This document shows positions 47,700 through 59,530 of a stretch of DNA of 64,000 nt, piece by piece (positions within the stretch are counted from its first letter, which is position 1; the number at the start of each line of letters is the position of its first letter). The notes below the pieces were generated by a model, which was not told the origin of the DNA, did not search any database, and saw only the letters and a list, made by a program, of their open reading frames with translations. Where the stretch lies: assembly GCA_028023455.1 (NCBI GenBank), contig JAQFVV010006637.1:1-64000 (forward strand), in the 5' to 3' direction. The DNA comes from Epiperipatus broadwayi (taxonomy: Eukaryota > Onychophora > Udeonychophora > Euonychophora > Peripatidae). A program made the position numbers and the translations under genes.

Positions 47700-48259
47700 T
47701 ATATATATACGCTCTGTGATATTCTGGAAATGTGTCAAGATAATAACATCAATCAGTAGGTTCTTCAGTTTTCTGGATATGATATCATGGCTTCCTTGGA
47801 TTGAGCATGAATGGGAATGAAGAGTTTTTTAATTTTATGATACCAAACATGGTTTTTTACAGTTCAAGAAAACTCATATTTTAAAGATTATCTCAAAGAT
47901 ATTTCAAAAAGATGCAAAATGGATTGCTTATGTTGATATGCTAATGTAGAGTATAGAATCCAAAAGTGAACTGCAATAGAGCAAAATATGGATATTTTTT
48001 ATACAGAAAAGTTTATCGCTTATCAAATTGAAAAATAATATCCCATAATATCCATTAAGTCGATGAAGGGTCAGAATGTGATATGAGTGCAGAAAATGTA
48101 ATGCACGTTGATTTGTGTGGTCTGCATAAAACTTCTTTTTAATTCTGTACTGTTGTGTTTTTTTAAGTCTATTTATTTCTTGAATATAGAAAGACACTAT
48201 GTATTTACAAATTACTAATAACGTAGACCAATACACACACGCTCTTACACACATATATA
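47700..48259. other. No recognisable gene
   Basis: AT-rich, nothing recognised. A minus-strand frame of 108 codons (47928-48254) has no known motif. Confidence 0.4.
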
Positions 48260-48730
48260 CATATATTGACTAGGCTGAAATGTAATTAGAAAGAATTTGG
48301 ACTTAGACTTTGAAGATCTTATTAACAATAGCAGACTCTCCAGGCAGTAGTGACATGTAGTGAGAGTGGTGATCACATGATGGTTTGTTAGTTTAATTTC
48401 AAGCTCCCTACAGCTATCCACTTCATTCATACAACCGATACAGACGATCATATACATATAAAAAAGATAAATGATCTCCAATATATATATATACCTCCTG
48501 CTGAACCAACAACTCATCAGTTGCTCCAGATCATAATCTGCCACACACATATATAACCATGGCTGTTTACATTAAGATAGCAAATCTTCAAACTTTAATG
48601 GACAGGCACTGATTGTATATATGTGTGGGAAATTATGAACCAGACCAACTGATGACTGCTGGTTCAGCATGAAATACGTATATTGGAGATCATTTATCTT
48701 TTCCACTTGTACATGGTCATGTATAACACA
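48260..48730. mobile_element. H1 hammerhead-SINE divergent pair next to the host exon
   Basis: Minus copy at about 48290-48545 and plus copy at about 48625-48730. The minus core (about 48478-48537) has CTGATGA but a broken GAAA. The minus copy also carries about 90 bp of extra sequence. The plus copy has an intact core (next entry) and ends about 60 bp before the splice acceptor at 48793, inside the presumed intron. Confidence 0.7.
48641..48692 (+). ncRNA. Hammerhead ribozyme candidate, H1 family
   Basis: CTGATGA 48649-48655, stem II TGCTG-gtt-CAGCA with a C/T mismatch at the base, GAAA 48671-48674, stem III ATAC/GTAT with almost no loop, cleavage at A48682, stem I CAA/TTG close to the core with weak distal pairing. 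The core is complete but the helices are weaker than in the 35.1 and 62.0-kb copies. Confidence 0.55.
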
Positions 48731-48793
48731 CACACATATATATAAATTTATATGTAGGATGTTTTAGTTATTTTAATAAATTGTCTATTTCAG

Positions 48794-49691
48794 TTTGCGG
48801 AAGTCCCAGAGAAATAATAATTTGGAAAGCCATTTCGATACCCATTCGAGGACCTATATTTTGGTTAGCCTTTCAAGATTACGTAGCGCTGCAGAATAAT
48901 TTATCATCAGTGACTAGCGTTAAAGTAGAGGAAGGAGATGGCCAGCAGGGGACCGTAATTAGTTATTATTTCTTAGGTATTTCTATGCGAGAAAAAGTTT
49001 TGATGAAAGACGATTTAATTTTTACCTTTCGAACTGAAATGTTAGAGCCTAATGAAATTTTTGCTACATTCGATCTTTTATACAAAGTCAATAATTCCGT
49101 AGTTGATATTGAGGACAAAAATACATCTGAAGTTGTAATAACAGTTGGACTGGATTTTGTAATTGACGATAAAGTAGTACGACAAGATATTTTAACAAAG
49201 CTGGAAGAAATGATTCCCATTCGTGTTAATGAACTGGTCCAGTACGTAGTTAATAAAGTTGGAACCAAAATTATAACTTCTATTCCTGTTTTTTGTAAGA
49301 GTTTATCTGTTTGGAATAAACTTAAAAATTGGAATAATATAATTTTTTTCGAAGGACTTACTTCTTTAGAAATGGATGAAAGTAATAAACAGCGAAAATT
49401 ATTTTTTGATGATAAGGTTATTATAGAAAGGCTACTTTCGATAAAAGATGAAGATAAAATAATTAAATCTGAAATGATTGAAAATAATTTAGTTCCAATA
49501 GAATATGGAATAAATTCTTTTCATGTAATTGAAGAAAATCCATTCAAGTGTATTGTAATTCATGAAATTATATTTGTTTGTGAACCAGGATACACTTTAG
49601 AAGAGCTCAAACATTTGTATTTCCAATACGATGAAAGTTTTATGAATAGTATACAAGATAAATGTCGAAATGAAATTGTAATTGAAGAAAG
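48794..49691 (+). CDS. Internal exon of a host gene, probable SRPBCC/Bet v1-like protein
   Basis: The open frame is bounded by a pyrimidine-rich acceptor (TTGTCTATTTCAG ending at 48793) and a donor AG|GTAATT at 49691/49692, giving an 898-bp phase-shifting internal exon with about 298 codons. The first ~110 residues follow the START/Bet v1-like (SRPBCC) pattern: VWxxI-like entry (IIIWKAISIPIRGPIFWLAF), a DYVALQNNL helix, a VKVEEGDGQQGTV turn (the GDGxxGTV hallmark), an REKVLMKDD strand, then alternating strands to about residue 125. A helix follows (DILTKLEEMIPIRVNELVQYV). A second, more diverged half may repeat the fold. The function is unknown: such folds bind hydrophobic ligands. Neighbouring exons were not found in the window. 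Codon use and complexity contrast sharply with the repeats around it. Confidence 0.7.
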
Positions 49692-49945
49692 GTAATTATT
49701 TTCTATCATTTATTTTATAAATTAGTATTATATATCATAATGCATTTTTAGGAATTTTCATGTTAATTATATGATGAATGCAATATATATATACAAATCA
49801 ATATATATATATCAAAATACAGTACAATTTATATAAATTATATTCTTTTAGAAGTACTTTCGACTATACACTTTGTAGTCTTTATCAACTATATAACGTT
49901 GAATAATCAAAACGAGACAACCCTTAACAATACCCATAGTTCAAT

Positions 49946-50599
49946 TCAGATTTCCCACAATTCTGTTATCTTAACATTTGATGACTGGCGATTCATTAAC
50001 ATTTGACGATTTCTTGAAATCAACATAGCCTCTTTTATTTTACGTTTATTATAACAATGTTCAATTTGAATAATTTTCATATTTTTATAATCAAATTTAA
50101 ATCCATATTGACAAGATTTATTATGATCAAATATAACAGATGATGAAGGTTTATTTACATCTGTTCCATATTGATTCTCTTTTTGAATTCTATTATATAA
50201 AAGCATATGTTCTTTTATTCTCTTCTCAAATGTACACTTAGATTCACCAATGTATTGTACGCCGCATCCACATATCAATCTATATATAATAGAATTTTGA
50301 TTAAACTTTGAATTTTGAATTTTAGAATTATTAAGCAATCTATTTATGTTATTTGTAGAGAAAAAAGCAATATGACACAAACCATTATAAATTTTCCTAA
50401 TAAACTTGACCTGCTCATCTAATATAAATGGCATTGAAATCCATTTCATTTTGATATTTTTATTTTTAATTTTATTATAGTGTTGATTTCTTTTAAATCC
50501 TTTAATAATATTAGCAATAGCATTTTTATAATAGCCAATTTTTAACAAGTCATTAACAAATAAATGTACATTTTTAATTTTATCACTAAAAATGTACAT
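49946..50599 (-). pseudogene. PLE C-terminal fragment with GIY-YIG domain (left arm)
   Basis: The open 217-codon frame runs leftward. Its first ~10 codons come from the spacer and opposite arm, so the Met is accidental. The rest matches the PLE region after the RT: FVNDLLKIGYYKNAI (compare IADLRKIGYTYSSI in the 58-kb PLE), then NINRLLNNSK, then YRLICGCGVQYIGESK with EKRIKEH, which is the GIY-YIG nuclease core with its Cys pair, YIGES and Arg/His helix. The RT is missing, so it cannot retrotranspose by itself, although the nuclease part is uninterrupted. Confidence 0.8.
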
Positions 50600-51217
50600 T
50601 TATTTGTTAATGACTTGTTAAAAATTGGTTATTATAAAAATGCTATTGCTAATATTATTAAAGGATTTAAAAGAAATCAACACTATAATAAAATTAAAAA
50701 TAAAAATATCAAAATGAAATGGATTTCAATGCCATTTATATTAGATGAGCAGGTCAAGTTTATTAGGAAAATTTATAATGGTTTGTGTCATATTGCTTTT
50801 TTCTCTACAAATAACATAAATAGATTGCTTAATAATTCTAAAATTCAAAATTCAAAGTTTAATCAAAATTCTATTATATATAGATTGATATGTGGATGCG
50901 GCGTACAATACATTGGTGAATCTAAGTGTACATTTGAGAAGAGAATAAAAGAACATATGCTTTTATATAATAGAATTCAAAAAGAGAATCAATATGGAAC
51001 AGATGTAAATAAACCTTCATCATCTGTTATATTTGATCATAATAAATCTTGTCAATATGGATTTAAATTTGATTATAAAAATATGAAAATTATTCAAATT
51101 GAACGTTGTCATAATAAACGTAAAATAAAAGAGGCTCTGTTGATTTCAAGAAATCGTCAAATGTTAATGAATCGCCAGTCATCAAATGTTAAGATAACAG
51201 AATTGTGGGAAATCTAA
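50564..51217 (+). pseudogene. PLE C-terminal fragment with GIY-YIG domain (right arm)
   Basis: Mirror copy of the left-arm frame. It differs at a few residues (for example IERCHNKRK against IEHCYNKRK, and ALLISR against AMLISR) and at the first codons contributed by the spacer. The two frames overlap head to head across the centre. No stop or frameshift lies in 217 codons. Confidence 0.8.
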
Positions 51218-51439
51218 ATTGAACTATGGGTATTGTTAAGGGTTGTCTCGTTTTGATTATTCAATGTTATATAGTTGATAAAGACTACAAAGTGTATAGT
51301 CGAAAGTACTTCTAAAAGAATATAATTTATATAAATTGTACTGTATTTTGATATATATATATTGATTTGTATATTACATATATTGTGAAACGAATACAGA
51401 TATCAAACTTTATTTATTACATATATATATATATATATA

Positions 51440-51865
51440 GCCATTAAGCTAATGCACATGTTCTTTGTGGATTTTTAACTATAAATGAATACTCTCACTT
51501 CCAAACACAAGATAAAGTCTTTGTGAAAAGATAGAATGAATCAACCTAACCTTTCAACGCAAATGTTTATGTATAGGCAAATCTCATTTACATATGCTTA
51601 ATTTCAACTAAGAATGACATATTGTAAATTCTAGAAAATTTCGCAAGCGTCCTTCATTCAGGCATAGTAAAAGTAATTTAAAGTGATCGCTTAACATCTT
51701 CATGCTCCCATTCCCAAATGCTTAAGATTTGGCCATACACAAACATTTGGGTTGAAAGGATAGATCAATTCATTGTATCTTTTCATAAAAACTTGTGTTT
51801 GGAAGTGAGATTATTCATTTATAGTTAAAAACCTACAAAGTGCATGTGCATTAGCTTAATAGCTG
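51440..51865. repeat. Foldback repeat of the R1 family
   Basis: Inverted arms of about 150 bp (51440-51590 and 51715-51865) share ATTAAGCTAATGCACATG, AAACACAAGATAAAGTC-type sequence, AAAAGATA and AAATGTTTATGTATAGGC with complements. The arm sequence is the same family as blocks at 11495-11658 and 12317-12480, so R1 exists both singly and as a foldback. Confidence 0.75.
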
Positions 51866-51909
51866 ATTATTACTATTACAGTTTATAAAAAACACAGCAC
51901 TGAGTGACA

Positions 51910-52400
51910 ATAAGTATAGAGAGTTTTGCCTGTTTCAATAACAGTTATAAGCAAGCATAAGAAATGGTGATCATGTGGTGTTTATTGGCTTAAAACCAAT
52001 CCTGCCAAATAGGATAGTGGTGGCTATGATTATTAAAGAACCAAAGTCACCAAATGTATATAAGGTAATGAGCTTGGATTGAAAACATTATAGTGTTTTC
52101 AATTTAAGACTCATAGTTTTGTATTTAAGTAGAGATAAAAGGTGGCTGCTGGAGGGTTGCAATAAATTCTAAGATCTAAGTGCAGTGCTCTCAGATCCAA
52201 GACTCCTCACTGATGAAGGCCTCAAGCCATAAACTAGTCTGGAGATATTGGATGAGTAGGCACTAGATGGGGATTTTATGCACAAGCCTCTGGCATCCAT
52301 TGATTACTCTGGTTGCACTGAGTGGCAATACGTATAGAGAGTTTTGCCTGTTTTAATAAGTTATAAGCAAACATAAGAAATGATGATCATGTGATGTATA
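51910..52400 (+). repeat. Copies of the 14985-15265 repeat family
   Basis: GTATAGAGAGTTTTGCCTGTTTTAATAA followed by AGCATAAGAAATG and TGATCATGTG-type sequence occurs at about 51917-51985 and again at 52330-52395. The stretch 52180-52330 matches the right arm of the 15-kb foldback (AGTGCTCTCAGA, GGATGAGTAGGCA, TTTTATGCACAAG, TCCATTGATTACTCTGG). It contains CACTGATGAAGGCC, a decayed core with ATAAAC in place of GAAA. Confidence 0.7.
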
Positions 52401-52439
52401 TATGTTAATTCTAATATGTTCATGAATTAATGATGATTT

Positions 52440-52708
52440 CATATTATTATTATTTTCAGGATATTCCATGTAGTAAAATAGCTAAATAGCTGATATTTCA
52501 GTACAAAAACAAGTACCTTCCTCAACATGGATGCTCTGAGGAAGGTAATTGTTATTGCATCTCATGTCTAAAATACTTTGACAATTGCATTATACCTTAA
52601 AGACAACTGGTTCAGATATCTTACAATGATACATACATGCATAGATCATTCAAAACTTATACATACATAGCAGAACAATCAGTGTACAATTTACTAATGA
52701 TTATTATA

Positions 52709-52743
<35 letters not shown>

Positions 52744-54425
52744 TTCATATTATTATTATGGTACTAATTGGTACACTAGGCCAGATGGCTGGTGATGTTG
52801 TTTTCCTAGTAAAAACACAGAAAAATGCCATTTCCACAGCCCAAATATTTCTGTGCTTTTGCAGAGAAACTTACAGCCTATAGAACAGTACTGTTCGTAT
52901 TAGCCACTGCAGGCATATATGGTGTTGCATACCAATATTACAACTCACTAATGTGCTTCGTGACATTATTCCAGTATGCACACTTAACAGATCACTATCA
53001 TATGATGTGACCATGAAGGGAATTCAAGTGGCAATAACTGTTGTAATATGCATTCAAATTAAAGATCTTACCTCCTAAACCGATATACTATTTGATACTA
53101 ATAATTGTAAGACCATCGCCGTGCTTTCCTACAAAATTTTGGAAGGTGGGAAAAATTGCAAAAGTTCATGGCCAAGCACCTTTTCCCAGAACTCACATGA
53201 ATAGCCATAAAAATTATGAGACAAATAAAATATCTGAGGATGCATGTAGATTTGGAAATCATTAACTTTGTTTGATCAGTGACAACAAATCATTTGTCAA
53301 CCTCCACCCCCACCCCCCAAAAAAACATTAAAATAAGATCAAAACTGTTGACTTTTCCAACTTTTTTTTTTTTTTTTGTTTATTTTAAAAAAATACAGCG
53401 ACTTTCTTTTTTTTTTTGTTTGGCTATACAGTGATTTTTGTTTCGGCTTTATTTTTATACCACTGACATACTAAAAGTTTTTCTTTTTAAAATCAATTTT
53501 TATCAGCCTTTTTTAAAAAATAAAAAAACAAACAAACCAAAAATAACTTTTGTCTCAGTGATGACAAATTATTTCTCCCCATCTCCCCCCAAAAAGGATT
53601 AAACTAAGATCAAAACTTTTGGCTTTTTCAACTTTGGTTTTCTTTTTTAAAAATTTTCAAATTCGGTGGCGACTATATGGCGATTTTTGTTTTGGTTTGA
53701 TTAGTTTTTAATTTTGCCATTTTTGAAAACGAAAATGTACAAATATTTGAATCAAATCTTGTATCGTAAATTATTCACAAGAAGGTCAAAATATTAGTAA
53801 AAAAAAAAGTCCTATCAAATGTCAAAATATGTAAAAAGATGAGTAAAAAAATCATATACAAATGTCCAAATCTTTTAAAAAAAGGTGGAGAAAATGTAAA
53901 AATATTTTAAAATAAAAGTCAGAGAAAATGTAAAAATAATTTAATTAAAAATAGTCAGGCCTGGATCAATGTAATTGTGTGTTTTTAGCAGAGAAACAAT
54001 GCCACCAAGTGGTTGGCCTAGCGTACCGATTCTTACCATTATTATTTTCGGGATATTCTGTGTAGTAAAATAGCTAAATAGCTGATGTTTCAGTACAATA
54101 ACAAGTACCTTCCTCAGAGCATTGTACTGAAATGTCAGCTATTTAACTACATGGAATACGCCAATAATAATAATAATAATATGAAATCATATATATATAT
54201 ATATCATAATCAGAGATATTAATCTCATGAAATGAGATTAGATAAATTATAATAGAGAAGCATTAGTGACTTGTCTATGTACACGGATTGTTCTGCTATA
54301 TATGTATAGTTTTGAATAATCTTTGCATGTATGTATCATAGTGAGATATCTGAACCAGTTGTCTTTAAGGTCTAATGCTATTGTAAACTTATTTTAGAGA
54401 TTAGATACAAAAATAATGTGTTAGT
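52440..54425. repeat. Split inverted repeat with hammerhead-like centres
   Basis: The left part (52440-52735) and right part (54040-54425) are inverted/duplicated relatives: GATATTCCATGTAGT, AAATAGCTAAATAGCTGAT, CAGTACAA with AGTACCTTCCTC, ACTGGTTCAGATATC/GATATCTGAACCAGT and CATACATGCATAGATCATTC. Minus-strand cores read TTGAGGA (about 52500-52526) and CTGAGGA (about 54090-54118), each with a GTAC/GTAC stem and GAAA. An (AT)n tract (52711-52741) and about 1.3 kb of other DNA separate the halves. Confidence 0.65.
52742..54039. other. No recognisable gene
   Basis: Contains poly-T/poly-A stretches and two diverged copies of a GTGACAACAAATCATTTGTC...CAAAACT...TTTTTCAACTTT segment (about 53278-53460 and 53552-53710). 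The 61-codon frame at 52825 is unsupported. Confidence 0.45.
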
Positions 54426-57400
54426 TAGTAAGTAAAGAAAATAATTTTTTAGTTGTTCAAAATTATAACTTTCACTTTAAAATACTGTTTGTAATTGTTA
54501 AGTTAATTTTATTATCATTAAATTAATGTTTTCTATAGTTATAGTTATTTACTTAGCCTATAGTTTCACACTTGAAGTGAGCATAGTCTAATGGACTGAT
54601 GAACAGAGAGAAATAATTATGAGTTTGGATATAAGCATTAAGAGATAGGGATGTATATCAAAATTATTATGGGATATTATAAAACTAAATAGATAATACA
54701 GTAATTAAAATGTCTGCTTGATTTAGTTTTGTAATGTATTGTTAACCCAGAATATAAATAATGTGAATCTATGAGAGGTCTGAAATTCATTTTTTTGGTA
54801 AAGGCAGGTCTCTATGATGATATTTAAAAGGGTACTTCATATTGCATTATATGAAGGGAGAGATTTTTATGTTAAATTTAGTTGAGCGACTTACTGAATT
54901 TATTTGAGTAATAATTACTATGAGGGTTCACTGTATGGGAACAGTTAGTTACTCTTAGGTATATGTATATTTTAGTTATGTTTATTTTGAAAAAAAAACA
55001 TTGCAAATGTACAGGTCTTTTAATATACCAAGAGTATGATCATAGAATAAATTCCACCAGAAGAAATATATAAATCTGTACAAGAAATCACTTCAAAATA
55101 AATCAGGTCCATTTCTCCTATAAATTGGCATATATTGCTAATGTATATACATTCTTTTTTTATTATCTAACATTCAAAATTTTTACCACAATTTCTTAAA
55201 ATTGGATTAAGCAACATGGGATCCTCACTTATTTATTACCACTGTATTTAATTTGATGATCTAGTCTATAATCCTGCTTATGTTTTATTTCTATATGTTG
55301 TAACAGTCAGAATCATCTATCTCGCTAACACACTGCAGAATTCAAACCCCAAACACGAAACTGAACATTCTAGGAGGGGTCGCCTTTTAGATATACTAAG
55401 TTCGAATCTAAAGCCCAAACTTCACAGCGCCACCTACATGATAAATGCTACTACTAGTATAACCTTTGACCGGTGCCTGGTGGTCGGGAGAAACAAAGGA
55501 CTCTATACTAAAAGAAGCTTGGGTGGCTAATTAACGTCTATGGATTTACAAAAGAAATGCAGAAAATATATATATAGACTGAGACAGTGATAGGAATCAA
55601 ATAAAATAAGAGATCAAATTTAGTTTTAAATAATTTCACAAAATTTATTTATATAATATATATATATATAACGCCACTGTCTGCTTATATGAGACAGGGA
55701 CGCGTATTAAATAATTGTGGGCATTATATTCCAATAAATGAAAAAAGGTTTTAAAGCAAAGTGATATATTCTATTTTTAGGGCTAATAGCATTATGATAA
55801 TGTGCTTGATGAGATAGGAACATGTGCGAGGTGTTTTGAGCAATTATACAAGTTTAAGAAAATATTTGAAAATTAAGTGTTCTAAAATATTTATTGATTT
55901 CGAGAATAGCATGGACAAAAGCTTACTAAGCAACAAAGTGGGAATGTGATCAAGGCATTTATTTGATAATAATAATAATACAGTTACATTGGGAGGTTAA
56001 GTATTGCTGATAATGAATTTATTAAAGTTGGAGAGTGTGACACATTTAAGTCACGGATGCTTTGTAAAAATAAATATAAAATAAAACAGTATTGAATATC
56101 TGGAATTATTACGGAGGACATCTCGCTGCTAACCCGTAGGAAAGTATTTTATGAACATCCGAAACTTAGTGACTGGATGGCGATTGCGTTTAATTCCCAG
56201 GTGTGTCATTTGTGGACACACTCTGCCTGGAAACTGCAAGAAGCGAATAGAATGGCCTTGGCCGTGTAAAGAATCCTTGGAAAATGAAAACAAAGCGGTC
56301 TCAACAACCAATTCATTTACCAGCAATACGAGACTAGTGTATATAAAACATACTGAATGGGTTTTACTTGAATTAAGAGAAATGCCCAATCAAATTCCCA
56401 GAAATTCATTTAAAAGGGTCCACACATTCTCAACGTCAATGATGAACTTTATAATTAAAGTAGAACACGGTAATTAAAATAGGAAAATGCATGCTTGCGG
56501 GTTTGAAAAGTAAGTATAGATTTATATACGCAATTATGCATTAGGGGACACATTTAATCATTGACCTCGCACATACTCTCATATTAGATTAAAATCAATA
56601 ACATGTAGATTTTAAACTATGTGGTTATATTATATATTAAAGAAAAGAATCGCCCTCAAATGAGTGATTTGCAAGATAATAAAATTGGAAATTATTTAGA
56701 AATTTAAAATATGTCTTCATACTGGCATCTTATTTTCAACAAAAGGAATAATTCACTCAGTCAAAGATGATTCTGACACATTATCATAATAAAATAACAG
56801 AAAGCTTAATAGATAGAAAATATTAACCCAAGGACAGAGAGCAAAAATGTTGAGTATATTTAAACACGTTAAAGAAATACATAATGAAGTTATGTGAAAT
56901 ATAAGAAAAACAATTTAAAATAGCTATAGCATGTTAGTTATCACAAGAGCTCTTGGGTTAATTTAGGGTTACCTCTGGAGAAGCATTTAGGTAGATTGAT
57001 GGTCAGCAAGTTTTTATATAAATTAACAGCAAAATCTGGAAATGTTCATATTTTTGGCAGCAGCAGTTCCGGAGTTCCTTGTGGGATAGCTTCCGATGGT
57101 CTACAGCAGCATATGGCCATTCTGGAGAGAAATAGCCTTCTTGCGCTCTACTCTGTCATGTCAAGATTTACAAATTACTACAAATTTTGGTTAGAAATAT
57201 TAGACCTCAGAATGATTTCTCTTAGAAACATTAAAATGGAGAACAAAAGAAAACCCTCCCTTTTATATTAGAAATTAACAATAGAACTGCCCTGGAGCAT
57301 TATAAAAATATATCGGACTTATCAGCTGTAATTAAATCTATCCGAATGTCTAAAGGAATTCAACATTAATTAATTTTTTTTGTTAATTTCCCTGTCGACA

Positions 57401-58255
57401 TTCAAATTACAAACTAGATTTAATTAAAAATTACTTTTAGTAAAGAAAACCTTAAGTGGACATCTGCTGCTTTTAGATAAACTCATATAATGTTAACTAA
57501 TTAAACTATTGTCCCTCATTTATTTTAACAGAAATATTTGGAATGACTTTTATTAAATTAAACGAAAATTATTTTACTTTTAAATTGCAATATTTGAATC
57601 TATTTACTAAACGAATATTTACTAAATGAATTTTATTTTAAATCAAAAATATATTATGACGGTAATATATATTTGTAAATAGATTCAAACAAAATAACTT
57701 TAACAATTTATAATTTTGATATGTTTTAAAATGCATATCATAGTGTGTGCGCAATTATGACTTATATAACCTACTTTTTAATAAATCAAAATTATGTGAA
57801 CATATACATAATCTATAATCTTTTATTTATTTGGGAATGAGTTATATATATAATATAAGCATTGTACTCATGGTTTAAAATTAGGTGGGATTTTTGGTAT
57901 ATAAGCGTATTGCAGACACACTACGATAGATTGGGTTCAAACTAAGGTATGAGGGTAGAAAATAGGTGAGAAAAGGTGAAACAAAGATCTGCAAAGCAGA
58001 CCTTACTGTTTCAATGTATATATATATATATTTATTTATTCATAGAGGGCATTGCTATATATTTATTTATTCATAGAGGGCATTGCTGAAACAACTTAAC
58101 ATATGGGTAGGTGATTTGAATATTTTATACCCACACAGTAGACTTACCAATTAATGGTTTGATGGTGTTGTTGTTTTTATGTTTATCCATTATTTTCAAA
58201 GTTTTATTTAAATAATATTTATTGAATTCAAACACAAAAGGAGAAAAAAAGTTAA
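54426..58255. other. No recognisable gene
   Basis: A GC-richer patch lies at 55310-55560 (AGGAGGGGTCGCC, GCGCCACCTACATG, GACCGGTGCCTGGTGG) and another at 56100-56420, which carries a 108-codon plus frame with one C-x2-C pair but no known domain. A 91-codon frame at 56996-57271 is also unassigned. A 35-bp direct duplication (ATATATTTATTTATTCATAG) lies at 58020-58085. The rest is AT-rich with nothing recognised. Confidence 0.4.
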
Positions 58256-58311
58256 GGATAGAAATTTTTTATTGCATGTAAAAAATAAATAAATTAAACA
58301 CACGTTTATAC

Positions 58312-59530
58312 CAGCTATGTTCAAAATCGCATCATTTGATGTGGCTGAGCTATACGGCTCCATTGACTGTAAACAATCAATTGAAATAGTCAATGAGACA
58401 TTAATTGCAAAAAACTGCCCACCTACATGAGCCAAATTTATCATTGATCTTTTAAAATGGCTTGACCTAAATATAGTTGCTATTTTCAGGGATAAGTGGT
58501 TTAGTATGAATAATGGATGGCCAATGGGTCTCCCACTAAGTGGTATAATGGCAAGTGTTGTACTTGACCATTACAAAAAGCAAATACTACCCACATTCTT
58601 TATGTCAACCCCACATATGATATACACACGTTACATTGATGATAATTTATTGCAGCCCCAGATGATATCATTATTAATCTCCACAACAGCCTCCACAATA
58701 AAACTAAGCTTACTTTTACTACAACTTGGGAAAACCAAGACAAACAGGTCAAATACCTTGACATATGTGTTAGTAAAAATACAGATAAGCTGGACTACCA
58801 AATGGTACTTAAACCTTTGGAAGTACGGGGTCTGACAAACCCTAGTTCATATGTGCCTCGCTCCCACAAACTTGCAGCCCTCTCTTTATTCATGTTTAGG
58901 AACCATAACTTGTGCAAATACAAGGCAGATAAAAGAAAAAATCTTATCATTTATATAGCTGATTTAAGAAAAATAGGATACACTTATTCATCCATCAACA
59001 GAAAAGTCAACAAGTTTTTCTATAAAATAAACCACAACGACAAGAAAGAAAACAAACCGAGAATACTAATCCCAGACATTCACTCAACAGCCAAAAGCCT
59101 CATTAATAAACTATCAAGTGATTTTGAAGTTGCTTTCCGTTCACCTCCCAACACCAATAGACTGATAAATAACACCAAAGACAGGATCAAACCTGAACTC
59201 ATCCCTCAAGTTGTATACAAAATTATCTGCTCCCAAAGAAATTGTATGGCAACATATTATGGAGAGACCAAAACTAACATTGCCAACACAGTATCTCAAC
59301 ACAGATTCCTTTATAACAGAACCAAAACAAAGCTTGAAGGTAATTCGGTTTTCGTTGAGCATGAGAGAGCCACTGGACATGCTTTTCTACCCGCCACAGC
59401 CAGTGTCATTTGCTCTGAAACAAACGACACCAAATGTAAAGTTAGGGAAGCTTACTACATTGTAAGTGACCCATCGGCAATCAACAGAAGAGAGGTCTGC
59501 TTTTCCCTATCTCGAAAATGGTCCATGTAA
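58312..59530 (+). pseudogene. Penelope-like retroelement: RT plus GIY-YIG, 5'-truncated
   Basis: The plus-strand frame starts within the RT at motif A (FDVAELYGSID near 58335). It has an in-frame TGA at 58428-58430, then W-x-PMGLPLSGIMASVV (the PLE RT motif with P-x-G-x-P-L-S), then the catalytic YTRYIDD near 58630. One frameshift just after YIDD moves coding to the frame ending 59530. That frame holds the YLDICVSK thumb, LKPLEVRGLTNPSSYVPRSHK, a DLRKIGYTYSSI connector and the GIY-YIG region (YKIICS with YYGETKTN, SQHR). Only one stop and one frameshift separate it from an open frame over about 400 codons, so it is the youngest-looking PLE here. The N-terminal third is missing. Confidence 0.85.

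Larger units (their letters stand above)
49791..51372. mobile_element. Near-perfect palindrome of two truncated Penelope-like elements
   Basis: Arms 49791-50576 and 50587-51372 are each exactly 786 bp. They are inverted copies with only a handful of substitutions and no indels, around a 10-bp spacer (ATTTTATCAC). Each arm holds the C-terminal part of a PLE protein reading outward, then a 3' untranslated part with a degenerate hammerhead-like motif (TTGATAA, GACTA/TAGTC, GAAAG) at about 49861-49892 and 51272-51303, then an AT-rich end. Both arms are truncated at the same 5' point. No TSD is obvious. Confidence 0.9.

Noticed and set aside
48966-49268. 100-codon minus-strand frame
   Set aside because: It is an antisense shadow of the SRPBCC-like exon.
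52825-53010. 61-codon frame starting MPFPQPKYFCAFAEK
   Set aside because: It is short, has no similarity I recognise, and sits in sequence full of poly-T and poly-A runs.
56151-56477. 108-codon frame with a C-x2-C pair, possible zinc-binding protein
   Set aside because: There is one Cys pair only, no second ligand pair at a usual distance, and an antisense frame of similar length is open.
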